Source: Collybiopsis luxurians FD-317 M1 | Taxonomy: Eukaryota; Basidiomycota; Agaricomycetes; Agaricales; Omphalotaceae | Reading direction: 5' to 3' | Assembly (NCBI GenBank): GCA_000827265.1 | Contig: KN834884.1 | Span: 10,767 to 74,766 of the forward strand | DNA: 64,000 nucleotides | In this document: in pieces, positions 21,751 to 33,520 of the stretch | Layout: every line of letters begins with the position of its first letter | How positions within the stretch are numbered: the stretch's first letter is position 1 | The notes under the pieces: model-generated | The model's database searches: none | Seen by the model: only the letters and a program-made list of their open reading frames with translations | Told to the model about the DNA's origin: nothing | Program-made: the position numbers and the translations under genes

Positions 21751-24700
21751 TGGGAACCTGCCACAGCTGCTGCCTGGTTCCCCCAATTGTACTCTAAATC
21801 ATCTCCTTCTATTTATGCCTCTACAATTTTGTGTACTATTGGTTCTATGCAATCTAGTGATTTTTCCCACTTCCGCATACCAATTAAGTTGCAAGGCAGG
21901 TTCAAGAGTACAAATAGTGCAGCAATGATAGACTCTGGAGCAACAGGATTGTTCCTCCATCAGCAATTCGTACAGTGACATCGAATCTTCACCAAACCCC
22001 TCTCCCATCCCATAACCCTCTATAATATTGATGGCATCCCCAATTTGGCTGGACAAATTACTCACTCGGCATGACTCTATTCTACTGTCAATAAAAACCA
22101 CCCACAGCTCCTAGAGTACCTAATCACTAACTTAGGATTGGAAGACATCATTCTAGGACTCCCATGGCTCAGGAAGGTCAATCCCAATATTGACTGGAAG
22201 GAAGGATGCTTAGTCATCCCGGAGCCTCAGAAAATTCCATGAAAGGTTGTCATCGAAGAGGTGCTGGAACCAAAAGAGAGTAATGTCAGTGGAACCACAA
22301 GTCAGCTGTTAGAACCAAATTCCCCTGAGCACATCCCATTACCCCTTCCTACCCCAGATGAAGAGATCCAGGTGTACAGAGAGGAGGGTACACCATTATA
22401 TTGGTTCAATGGGAATAGAAAATGACGAAGGGCTTTGCTTCGAGCTAGGATTATAGGACACATGACAGAAGAACTATGGTGCGCAGCTGGATATACATAC
22501 TCCCAACAACTGGCAGAAGCGGTGCATAAAGATAAGCCTCAGAAAACTTTTGAAGAAATGGTTCCATTACCATATTGAACACATGCTAAAGTCTTTTCTG
22601 AAAAGGAATCGGAATGTTTACCAGAACACAAACCCTGGGACCATGCCATTGATTTACAACCTGATGCTCCTGAAACCATGTGCACCAAAATCTATTCAAT
22701 GTCACCAAATGAACAGGAAGAGTTGGATCATTTCCTAGAAGAAAACCTACATAAAGGTTATATCTGCCCCTCTAAATCACCACTAGCTTCCCCAGTATTC
22801 TTTGTAAAGAAGAAAGATGGAAAGCTTTGGTTTGTCCAAGACTATTGTCGACTCAATGAATACACGGTTAAGAATTGTTATCCTCTCCCACTGGTAACCG
22901 ACATCATTAATCAACTCCAGAAATCCAAAATTTTCACCAAATTTGATGTTCAATGGGGATATAATAATGTCCAGATTAAGAAGGATCATGAATGGAAAGC
23001 TGTATTTGCAACCAACAGAGGACTTTTTGAGCCCTTGGTCATGTACTTTGGTTTAACAAATTCCCCAGCTACATTCCAAGCCCTTATGAACTCAATGTTT
23101 GCTGACTTAATTGCCACTGGAAAAGTCACAGTTTACCTTGACGACATCCTTATCTTCACCAAAACCCTGGAAGAACATAGGATCTTGGTCCACGAAGTCC
23201 TAAAATGCCTAGCTCAGCACGACCTTTATTTATGGCCTGAAAAGTGTGAATTTGAACAGTCATCTATTGAATACTTAGGGTTAGTCATTGGAGAAGGAGA
23301 AGTACATATGGATCCGGTAAAGGTGGAAGCGGTCCAAAATTGGCCCAGCCCCACATGCCTTCATGATTTGCATGGATTCTTAGGTTTTGCTAATTTTTAC
23401 TGGAGATTCATTGAAGGATTTGCAAAGAAAGCCCAACCTCTTAATGATCTAACCTGGAAAGACACCAAATGGAATTGGGGAATGGAACAACAAGATGCAT
23501 TTCAATCACTAAAGGAAGCTTTCATTTCTTCACCGATCCTTGCACTCTGGGACCCAAACTGCCCTACACAAATTGAAGTAGATGCATCAGGATATGCAAC
23601 TGGAGGTACACTTCTGCAACAACACAAAGATAAACTGTGGCACCTGGTAGCATTCAGATCGGCCTCTATGGATCCGGCCAAGCAAAACTACAAAATTTAC
23701 GATTGAGAGATGTTAGCTATCATAGAAGCATTGAAGAATTGGAGGAGCTTCCTGGAAGGGTTACTGGAACCATTTGAAATCATAACTGATCATCAAAATT
23801 TAGAATTCTGGAGAAATGCACAGGACCTTAGTCGACAACAAGTGCGATGGGCTCTGTGGCTCTCTTGGTTTGACTTCAAACTTAAACATTGTGCAGGAAA
23901 ATCCAATACACAGGCTGATGCTCTTTCCTGCATGCCCAATCTTCAGATAAACAATTCCAAGGACAACCAAGAACAGACAGTATTACATCCAGAACATTTC
24001 ATCCAAGCCTCAACAATGGTCCTCTTTCAGAATCCACTACAAGACCATATCCAGACTGCTAGCGAAAGGGAATCAGAGGTGTTAGAAGGATTAAAGAAGC
24101 TCAAAGGGCCACAGAAGCTCACAGGAGGACTGGCAGAATGGAAAGAAGAAGAGGGCATTGTGTATTACTGAGGGAAAGCGTATGTTCCACCTGACACAGA
24201 GTTGAGAAGAGCAGTAGTGGCACAGAGTCATGACGCACCAACTGCCAGCCATCCTGGAAAACATCAGACACTAGAACTTGTTAGCAGACATTTTTGGTGG
24301 CCAGCAATATGCTCATTTGTGGACAAATATGTAGAAGGATGCAACACCTGTCAGCAGAAATGACTCAATCCCCATCACTCATCCCCTCTCCAACCTCTTC
24401 CAATGCCTGCTGGACCCTGGCAGGACATTGGAGTTGATCTGATTGGCAAACTTCCTATGACTCAAGATGGTCATAATGCTGTAATCACCTTCAGCGACCA
24501 TTATACCAAAATGATCCACTGCTTCCCAACCACCACAGAAATCACAGCCAAGGCAGTGGCCGACTTCTACTATTGTGAAATTTTCTGTCTTCATGGCCTC
24601 CCAAGGAGATTTATCTCTGATTGAGGTCCCCAATTTGCTGCTGATGTCATGCAGCAACTCCTAAAACATTTAGGAGTCAAATCTGCCCTCACAATGGCTT

Positions 24701-25482
24701 ACCACCCAGAAACCAATGGACAGACAGAACATGCCAATCAGGAAATTGAGCGCTATATCTGAATGTACGTCAGCCGCCGACAAGATGATTGGGATCACCT
24801 CCTGCCTACCGCTGAATTTGTCATCAATTCCTGAATCCACTTTGCACATGACCATTCCCCATTTGAAGTCCTCTATGGTTATACACTGGAATTCACCATC
24901 CCCATTGGAGTCTGGAAAGCATACCCATCAATAGACCAACACTTAGAAATACTGCAACATGCTAGGGAAGATGCAGAGGCAGCACTACAGATGAGCAAAC
25001 AGCATATAGGAGATAGTATGGATGGGACAATACAGGAGTTTCAAGTAGGACAGGCAGTATGGCTGTCAATCAACAACCTCAAAATCCAATGAAAGAATGA
25101 GAAACTGGGAAGCCGATGCCTTGGACCATTTGAAATTGTTGAGAAGACAGGATCACACACATACTGCCTTGCCCTACCCACTTGGATGAAGATCCATGAC
25201 AACATCCACATCAACTGACTCACACCATGATGGAAGGGAAACAAAATCAATGGGACAAAGCCACCACCACCAGAGCCTGAGATAGTAGAAGGAGAAGAGT
25301 TCTATGAAGTGGACCAGATTTTGGATAGTCAGCTGAGGGGACATTGGAAAAAATTACAGTTTTTGGTTAGGTGGAAAGGGTACGACGAGAGCCATGATAG
25401 CTGGGAAAATGAGAATAGTGTGGTAGGATCTAACGATGAGGCAATATCTGATTTCTACAAAGCTCATCCAAATGCACCTTGA
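21751..25482 (+). pseudogene. E2 pol: protease, RT, RNase H, integrase, chromodomain
   Basis: One frame runs throughout. Protease is AMIDSGATGLF near 21930. RT has ASPVFFVKKKDGKLWFVQDY, the catalytic box VYLDDILIFTKT (near 23130) and LGFANFYWRFI. RNase H begins ALWDPNCPTQIEVDASGYAT. The integrase HHCC is near 24240-24360, and its core includes [24 protein letters not shown] and [12 protein letters not shown] (D, D, E present). The chromodomain is EVDQILDSQLRGHW to WKGYDESHDSWENE (25300-25420). Internal TGA codons occur at 21976, 22072, 22240, 22423, 22576, 23704, 24169, 24361, 24622, 24760, 24832, 25090, 25216 and 25228. No TAA, TAG or frameshift is seen. Confidence 0.93.
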
Positions 25483-25579
25483 AAGATTTTGGCCACAATC
25501 TTTTCACTCACTCCCATGGCAACCATACAAAAACTTCACTGAAATTGTCACTGGGACATCGACTGTAGAAGGGGGGTAA

Positions 25580-26226
25580 TGTCATGACACTGGTACTTAT
25601 ATCATTTTCTCACCCCTATTTTTCACTTTCTTCACACACTTGTTCACATGATTGCATTTATGACACACCATCATTCCATTCTGATATTCCAATACTTCTT
25701 TGATACATCACACTTCCATCTTCTTTCCACATGATTCCGCTGCCTCTCTTTCTATTTGCTTTATCATCCTCTTGCTTCTCGCCGAGACAATTCCTAATCC
25801 TTACTATTATGATTCCTAATCCTTTTCTTGCACTATCACCCTTTCATTGTTCTTTCATGTACGACCACATGTATCTTCACTTTCTTCTTCTTGCGCTGTC
25901 ACTTTTATTGTTCTTTCCTTTCTATTCTTCAACTTGTATAAATAGGACTGTAGATAGCTCCTAGTTCCCCATCTTGACCTCTTGGTCTTTGGGGACTAGG
26001 TATGTGTTTGTATCTTTGCTCACACCCTATATTGACTTGGTCTTTGGGGACTAGTTTGATATCCTTTGATCATTGTGATTGGCCCTCTGAGCTATCACCA
26101 TCATTGAGATCCCTTATTCTTTATATTGTGCTTGAGCTCACATCACCACCTGTGCTTGATGCTTGCTCTGCGCTAGTGTCTGTGCTTCATATCTGTGCCA
26201 TTGCCTCGTCTCTTGTCTCTGCGACA
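25580..26226 (+). repeat. 3' LTR of E2
   Basis: It starts TGTCATGACACTGG after GGGGGGTAA and ends TCTGCGACA, and is followed by the TGCAC target duplication. Differences from the 5' LTR are almost all transitions at former CpG sites, so identity-based dating would overestimate its age. Confidence 0.93.
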
Positions 26227-26231
26227 TGCAC

Positions 26232-27790
26232 AGCATTGATTGGGTGACTGCATGAAGCAGTTGCAACTGTCTAGGACCAATGAAGGATAATGTCATATCT
26301 GGGACCATTTTGAGTCTGTGGGATGTGACATTGACCCTGTCTATTTTCTGTAGACAGAGGATGAGTGAATTGACAATTGTACAGAGGGTAGCTGGTAGAT
26401 TCCTCATGACAAATGTCTAAGGTGACTACATGGCAGTCCATCTTTGTAGCAATAATATCATGGAAGACAGTTGAGTTCATTAGAAACTTGGATGAGCTCC
26501 TCAGTAGAAACACTGTCTAAAGCTTCCTCAGCTTTTGTGAAAATGAAACAATTTCTGTTGTCAATTGCCACATCCTCAGTGGAGAGTTCTTTGGAGAAGT
26601 GGGGATTGTTGGCAAAGAAATGAAGATGTTCTGCAGCAACTTCCACCTCAGCAATTGCACAGTCAATCTCATCTGCAGCAATGGGAAACTGGTGTCCAGA
26701 AGAATCCTCAAATGCAGTCAAAAATGCTATCTTAGATATCAGTCAAAGACATAAGGCACCATTATAGAAAGTAATCATACCAGATTGAGTAGGAGTGTGC
26801 TCCCTATCTGGATTGATATTCTGTGCTCCTTTGGGACTTTGTTTGTTGATGTCCAGTGCATCATCCAACGATTGGGTAGACATAGGAATTTGAATGAAGG
26901 CAAGATGGAGGGGAATAAAATCAGAATGGAATTGATAAATATATGAACCTTCAGTTTCAAATTGCATGTTGGCAACAGAGTGATTGAGTCTGGGACATTT
27001 GCACCACTACCTGGGTTCTTTTTGGGCTTAGGCGCATGTTCAGACTCAGCCAGAGTTAGCCACTGTCAATGGTTACCAATTGAAACTGTTGAATAAAGGA
27101 ATTTGAAAACTTACACCAAACTTGGAACCAGACATCTTGCCCTTTCCTTTGCTGGAAGACAGAGCAGAGTCCATCTGGATAAAAGTTTGTCAAACATTGC
27201 AAATGCAGCATTTAAGTGATACTCTTACCTTGGTGTCTTCACTGGGAATGGTAGCCTCTAAAGCTTCCTGCTTGATTTTGCAAGTAGGAAATGTGAGACC
27301 ACTGCTCCTTACAAATGCAATACATTTGTTGCTAGCAGCCTGCAAATGGTTGACTTTTAGAAACTACAAATCATTAAGAAGTTAGATTGTTACCTTTTCT
27401 TTCTTAAGGGTGGCCAAATAGGACATGAGATGTCCAATGTGGAACAATCCAGGAAGAGGATGTGTGTGTCTGACATTAGACTGCATAACATGAATTGCCT
27501 TGTCTCGAGCCTCAATGGTGCCAGGAAAGTTGGCATGAGGAACAGTTTTAACTGGCATAGACTGGAATTGGAACCATGTAGATAGTAAATGTAATGAGAT
27601 AGAAGTTGACATACCATTGCACTTTGAAGTTTGAGGAGCATCTTGGTCAAGGTACCTTGGCTCTTGTCTGACAAAGGACATCCTCCTTTAGTCATGATTT
27701 CAATAGTGTCAAGACATGAACTAAGTTCAGCGGTCTGACCTTTGATCACATCAATGACTTTGTGGTCTTTAAAGATGGTATAAGTAGTTA
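26232..27790 (-). pseudogene. 5' part of repeat-associated gene H
   Basis: The minus-strand exons in order are KVIDVIKGQTAELSSCLDT, GTLTKMLLKLQSAM, PVKTVPHANFPGTIEARDKA, FVRSSGLTFPTCKIKQEALE, MDSALSSSKGKGKMSGSKFG, MQFETEGSYIYQFHSDFIPL, and an acidic exon (IDCAIAEVEVAAEHLHFFAN, ALDSVSTEELIQVSNELNCL). The last exon continues toward 26232, interrupted by TGA twice and TAG once, and ends NAV at the E2 insertion. Splice sites look canonical. I do not recognise the family. It resembles gene G1 (28761-31540) in layout and composition, and both may belong to a repeat family. Confidence 0.5.
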
Positions 27791-28760
27791 TTTTGTGATG
27801 ATTCAGTTAACAGAAAATAGAGAATGGATATGGTTTCAAAATGGGGACCATATCTGCAAAATCTGGCACCTATATATATGCACCAAATTTGAGTGGTATC
27901 TTAACTCAATCCCTTAGTAGCAACTGAGGACAGTTGGCATTTTTAGTTTGGGAGAGAGAGATACTGTGCACTTTGAAATTTTTGAAGCTTGAAATGACTA
28001 AAAGTGGAATCTTTTAGTGTTGCAAAAGGAAAAACTTAAGATATTGAAAATGTCAGAATTCAGAGCAGCTACACATCGATAGGTTGTTACTGGATCTGCT
28101 TGGAACATTTAGGCTACAGAAGAAGTTTTGACTCTGTAATCTATGAATCTTGACATCAGGTATGAAAGTGGGCCCATATCAAATTTGATATGGTAACTGT
28201 TTCCATATTTCATTGAAAAACACTAAGTTAGATGGTTCAGAATTTCTGTCTTACAGATGTTCAGGCTAAAATTGTATTTAAGGTCAAAGATGACCTAAAG
28301 AAATAATATATTTAAGAGGCCTCATTTGGCCAAGATATCTAAATACAGTTTAAAGTCCAGTGGACTATGAGAAAGATACAATTTTGGTCTGTAGAGACCA
28401 TGGATATGCTACAGTAATTAAAATAAAAAGAAAAAGGTCCGAAGACTGCAATACAAGCAAGATAGATATAAAACCCCTTGATAAGTCCCCCTTGTGAAGA
28501 AAAAGAGAGGACTTATCAACTACCTGAGCAATGAGACAACCAAGCAAGGAACCTCTGAATGTTCACCTTCAAGACAGCCAGTTCCAGTTGGATAGTAAAG
28601 ATGTCTGGAACTAGAAGGAGCCAGAAGGGGGGATCCCCTCCATTTGACTCATCCCCGGTGCCTTGGAAGTAGAGACTTGGTCTGAGATAGGGTCAGCAAA
28701 TCTGGAATGAGCAATTAGTATGGATTTGAGTCACTCACTGACCCATTGAAAGAAAGACAC
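27791..28760. other. CpG-poor spacer
   Basis: A purine-rich motif (ACTGAGGACAGT..., TTTTTAGTTTGGGAGAGA) at about 27920-27960 recurs near 31930. No gene is seen. The minus frame at 28365-28547 is AT-rich hydrophobic noise. Confidence 0.4.
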
Positions 28761-31540
28761 TTATGGGTTTTTGACCATCAAGGTTGGCAGAGCAGTAATG
28801 TTGGAATTGCTCACTGGAACATCTTTGCTGGAGGTAGTTGAAGAGCCTTCAAGTGTTCCAGGACCTGTACTTGAACCTTCATGGACAACAGTGGAGAGGT
28901 TGGCAAAGGCAGAGTTCTGCTGCACAAATTTGAGCCAGTGAGAAAGAGTGAGGCTGCTGGTGGATGCACTGGTGAAATTGAAGGGACTGTTCCAGCCACA
29001 AAAGGTGGCCAGGAAACAGAACTTGTTGAAGGTGAATTGATGACCAGGCATTGATTCTCTGAGCTGCTGCAGCACTGAGATGGGCTTGTCAATTGAAGAA
29101 CAAAGGTTGGCAACAGCAGCAAAGTACATCATCTTGAGGTTGTCAACCATGGAAGTATGTTGAGCAAGCATTGCCTGCGCATCGTCAAGTGCAAGACAAG
29201 TTTGGTATGTGGTTGCGAGTTGTTCTTGCACCACTAATAAAAAGAAAGTTAGAAAAAGAAGAAGATAGGTCATAGGAATTGACAATGTACCTGGTTTGCT
29301 AAATTGAATGTGCCAGTTGATGGAGTTCATCAATGTCAAAGAACTGTCTAATGTGAGAGCCTTTGTGCAGAAGATCTTCTTGGTCTTGCAGGGCTCACAC
29401 TTGCCAGAGAAACAAGTGATTTTGCATTCCAGACCTTCTGAAGTGCAGTGCACACAATGGTCATTGGGATTATTTATCTAGAAGGAATAAAAGTAATCAA
29501 TGAGTAAAAACATAAGAAAGAATGAGCTTACTTTGACAAGGGGAGCTGTGACCAATTGGAGGTCCTCCATGGTCAACACACACTTGCTACCTGATGCAAC
29601 AATACCAGTTTTGAGTAATTGGGGTTCAATTTTGAAGCTGGGAACTTCAAACTGAGTTGCAAGGGAATTCTGTCAAAATAAAGATAAAATTAGTAAAAGT
29701 AAAATATGAACATAAAATGTAGAAGTACACACCATTACCTTCAAAGGTTCCTTGGCAAAAGGAATACCTTTAGGAGTAAAAAGTGGGTTGACAAGGAAAC
29801 CACCCAATAGAGAGGTCACCTTTGCAGAAGGTACCCTGGGGACAGACACAGGCTCATAATGATAGCTGGGAGCCATTTTCTTAGGAATGGCTAACTTGGC
29901 AGATGGAGCGGAAGTGAAGGGAACCTTGGCCATTTTTCCCTTGGTGGACAAAGAGCTGGAAGGGGCCTTATTGCTCATGTCAGCCTGAGGATTGGTATCG
30001 GAGGGTGGTGGCATTGATTTTGCTGAAGCAGCCTCCTTGTCAGCATGCTTTGCAGCAGGTTTGGTTTTGCTGGGCAAAACAAAGTCCAATGTCTTGATGG
30101 AAGCCATGGAAGGAGCACAACTGATGGGGGCCTCTCTTGACTTTATTTTCCAGGAAGGAGCTGGTGAAGGCTTTCCTGTTTGATCCATCTCTGCACAAGG
30201 AAAATTAAGAAAATTGAATGAAAGAATGAAATAGGAGATGTACTAGACTTTTTTGCCTGGGTATAAGCACAAGTGATGCAAGGAGCTGGAGGTTTCAACT
30301 CCACCTTCTGCTTCTTCAAATGTTGTGACCCTTCGGTGCAAGTCTCCTCCTGCAACTCATTGCCCAGCTTGTCCTCCTCTTCATTGCCTGAGTCCTCATA
30401 CATGGAATCTTTATCTTCAGGAGGGGACTTGGAAATTCATTTGCACTAATCGATAAAGTTAATAAGAATAGAATGATAAGTAAATAAGATGAAAAGGATT
30501 ACCTTTGAAGTCAGTGGACACTTTGAATGATTACCAACTGACATGTGTGGGGGTCAATGCCGTGGAACAGATCCTGGTGGTGCTACTGGCACATCCTTGG
30601 TCTTCAATGAAGTGGGGCCAATGGTTGGCGGAGTTTTTGACTTCTCTTTACCCATTGTTGGGATTTGAGGTCCTTTTGACATCAGAGTGAGCAAGGACAT
30701 GGGTTAATCAAGAAACACAAGTAGGGAAGTGAGGTCTTCAGTGAAAAACACAATGATCTCACCCTCCTTGGTGAAACCATTGAATGGAATAGGGGGCTCT
30801 TCAAGAAAGTCTGTCCCTAACAAGTTGTACTTGTCCTTAGATTAATGAAGGGATCAAAATTTAGAGTTAGAAAAACAGAAAAATAAAAAGGGATGCACCT
30901 TGATATATTTAAACTCATCTGCATTGAACACCCAGTTTGAGATGAGGAGGTGTTGTTGACCTGCAACAAGTGCTCCGGTCAAGAGCTCTTGAATCCATGC
31001 AAGCATTTTGATAGTGAAAACAGGACAGTTGTGCATTCCTCTCCAATAACAATGAATGTATTGCTGATAGAACAGAAAGATTAAATTAAGAAAAGAATAG
31101 ATTGAGAAAGAAACTCACCACTGAATTATCTACTATGCAATATTTCTCCTGAATGGGACCTCATCACTCCAGAAGTGGAGTGGACTCACAACCTTCATAT
31201 AGTTCTTTTAGGTGGAATTGAATGTGGAGAATGGCCAAGTGCAGATGAGTGGCATCCGCATAGGAATAAACAGTGTATTTGTCTTTTGGGGATGAATACC
31301 AGTTGCAGAGAATGTCAGGATACAAATTCTCAGGGAAACCATCTTTGGAAGAAGTCAGATGGAGTTCCAAGTCTTCAGAAGGTGCATGATATGAGGTGAC
31401 ATTGTCGAAATGGAAAATATTGAAGAATGATTTTCATGTTCTCAGCATTGAGTTTTGCTCTGCCAACATCTATAGGAGGTCAGTGTCTCATATAGAAGAA
31501 GGAAGATATATGTGAAGGTCATCTGAAGAAGACATAATGA
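28761..31540 (-). pseudogene. Multi-exon gene G1 with Zn2Cys6-like cluster, decayed
   Basis: Reading from about 31540: MSSSDDLHIYLPSSI, then stops (TGA, TAG, TGA) within the first exon, FHFDNVTSYHAPSEDLELHL, then HCYWRGMHNCPVFTIKML. Next come a proline-rich exon (KSKTPPTIGPTSLKTKDV), an acidic exon, and a basic Ala/Pro/Ser-rich exon (29673-30188). After these lies a cysteine exon (about 29345-29470) with spacing C-x2-C-x6-C-x3-C-x4-C-x2-C-x6-C, which fits the fungal binuclear zinc cluster. The last exon (VNLCS-like helices, SASTSSLTLSHWLKFVQQN) ends at 28761. The early stops make it non-functional as assembled. A DNA-binding role is inference only. Confidence 0.5.
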
Positions 31541-32900
31541 GAGGGAAAAGGGACTTTGAATGAGAAAACTTGAACCCCGTAGGGTTTATATATTATCAGC
31601 CCTCATTTAACAAATGGAGACTTAGAAATGATCCACAGGCCAGAGTCATAGCCAATGCAGGGTCCTGCTTCTATATGGGCACACATTGTGACTTGAGAGG
31701 AAGTCATCAAAAGATGAACTTCTTTGAAAAGTTTTGACAACCAAAAATGGAAAAGCACTGGGGTGCTTAGATGAAAAACTCAGATCAATTGATCAGGGTT
31801 CCCAATTTTGTGTGAGGATCTAGTTCATCATGATATCACACAGGAGAATAGTTCTTGAAAATGGAAACCTATTATCAAAATGAAGAAGTGTTTGCCACAT
31901 TGAACCCACTTGATCCAAAATAGATTGACTGAGGACAGTCAGGACTTTTAGTTTGGGGGAGATAATGGGCCCAATTTAAGCCCAAGCATGTAATTGATGA
32001 AAACTGACAATTTCACCTTTGCATTACACACACTGGCTGCAGTAATTATGATCTGACAGCTAAAGTCTACAATTACACTTGACAGTGGTAACCTTAATGA
32101 AAATGGAACTACTCAAAGAAAAGGAATCCATTTTATAGAAAGGTATACCATTATTGTTCAACACAGAATGCTTGAGAGATGTTGCTCTAGCATTTGTCCA
32201 TGCTAGCAGACCCACCCAATTATAGTGACAGTCTCTTATAAAGCAGGTGTATTGTTGGAACCACATACAAATCATTCAACTGAAAAGGGTTACCATTACC
32301 AGAGACTATTATGAGTGACCAGTGGGCTGGATTGATAAGGAACCAGATTGCTCTGATGCTGAGAATGAGATGGCTATGGCCTCACAGAACCTAAATAAAG
32401 ATGAGCCAACCAGAGATACTGGATCTTGGGAGGAAATAAGGTTATAGATCCCTTTTGATCTAAGGGACACCATTCAATAACTATGGGTGGCCACTTACAA
32501 ATAATGAGTTGCAATATTAGAATGAAAGGAAAACTCTTCTTGAGAAAGAGAAGCATCTAGATGGACACCATGAATAAGCGAACTAGTGGTTGTGCTGTGG
32601 AAGTGGGAGTGGGTTATTGCTCAACCCATCTGCACAGAATCAAAATGAATCTTTAAAACTAAGGAGATTACCTATAAAGACTTATTGAAAACTTTTGGTA
32701 AATGATTCAGGGACAAAATTCTGAAACAGTTACCTATAAGAAAAACTGTAATTTGAAAGAGAATTATTTTTAAATGATTTTGTATTAAATGGTAGATATT
32801 ATTTTTGAGCTTATTATGTGACCTTTCATGTTCCTCTTCTCCACAACAACTGGAGCTCAACTTGGGATTGCAAATCTGCATTCTGAAATGAGACTCTACT
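31541..32900. other. CpG-poor spacer
   Basis: It holds the second copy of the purine motif (ACTGAGGACAGT then TTTTAGTTTGGGGGAGATAA, about 31930-31975), which resembles a polypurine tract followed by TGGGCCC. No gene can be supported. Confidence 0.4.
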
Positions 32901-32910
32901 CAAGGTAAGG

Positions 32911-33520
32911 CTCAAGCTCAAATTCAAGGAAACATATACTTATCTAAGCCTCAGCTCTTTTCAGCACTGATTCACAGTCCTAATGCACTCATTGGGCTTC
33001 TCAATGGTAAATGGACAATGTCTCATACTGAAATAATGCAGACAAAGCTTCACATATCATACACAATGCCTGGGGCAATTGTGAGCAGTGCAGTTCTGGT
33101 ATGTGATCAAGGATTTCTTATTAATATATATCTGAAGTTACTTGAGGCCCAGTTGGCATTATCTGCTGATACAAAATTGACTCCCATTGGTGTCACCATT
33201 GGAATCAACTATCAGGCAGACTTTGATACATACCTGAATAAGATTCATACTGCATTGTATTGAAAGGAAGCATGGGTGAAGCACCTGTTTGATTATTGGG
33301 ACTCTATCATATTCCCCAACCAAGAGTCAAGGTACAGTGGTATGGGCCTGGGTAGTCAGTGAGAAAGGGAGATAGAGTTGAATCAGGTGATGGATGAGGA
33401 TATATCAGATGAAGACAATGATGGCAATGAACTGGTTCCCGGCAGTGATAGTGGGTGGTGCAGTGGCAATGGATTCAGTGGCAACAATGACACATATGAG
33501 TAATAAAGTGTTTGTCGTAT
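32911..33520 (+). pseudogene. Possible DUF6698-like fragment
   Basis: One plus frame reads LSKPQLFSALIHSPNALIG, MSHTEIMQTKLHISYTMPGA and QLALSADTKLTPIGVTIG, then TGA at 33262, then KEAWVKHLFDYWDSIIFPNQ and an acidic tail. The 'F-D-Y-W-D-x-x-[IV]-F' ending recalls agaricomycete DUF6698 proteins. The assignment is weak. The TGA and the missing start make it a remnant. Confidence 0.3.

Larger units (their letters stand above)
19463..26226 (+). mobile_element. Full-length Ty3/gypsy chromovirus E2 (6764 bp)
   Basis: The LTRs are 647 bp each (19463-20109 and 25580-26226), with ends TGT...ACA and a 5-bp target duplication TGCAC (19458-19462 and 26227-26231). The polypurine tract GAAGGGGGGTAA precedes the 3' LTR. 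Gag (frame 2) with zinc knuckles is followed by pol (frame 1) in the order protease, RT, RNase H, integrase, chromodomain. Pol stays in a single frame for about 3.7 kb and contains about 15 stop codons, all TGA. The element is dead but structurally complete. It sits inside an exon of minus-strand gene H. Confidence 0.95.

Noticed and set aside
19463..26226. TGA read as a sense codon (altered genetic code)
   Set aside because: Internal TGA is confined to repeats and pseudogenes and falls at Arg, not Trp, positions. The P450, PLP and GMC models have no internal TGA, and one clean gene (39643-40517) ends with TGA.
19463..26226. Ascomycete-type RIP (CpA to TpA)
   Set aside because: That process would create mainly TAA and TAG from CAA and CAG. 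The stops in E2 are only TGA and the LTR differences sit at CpG.
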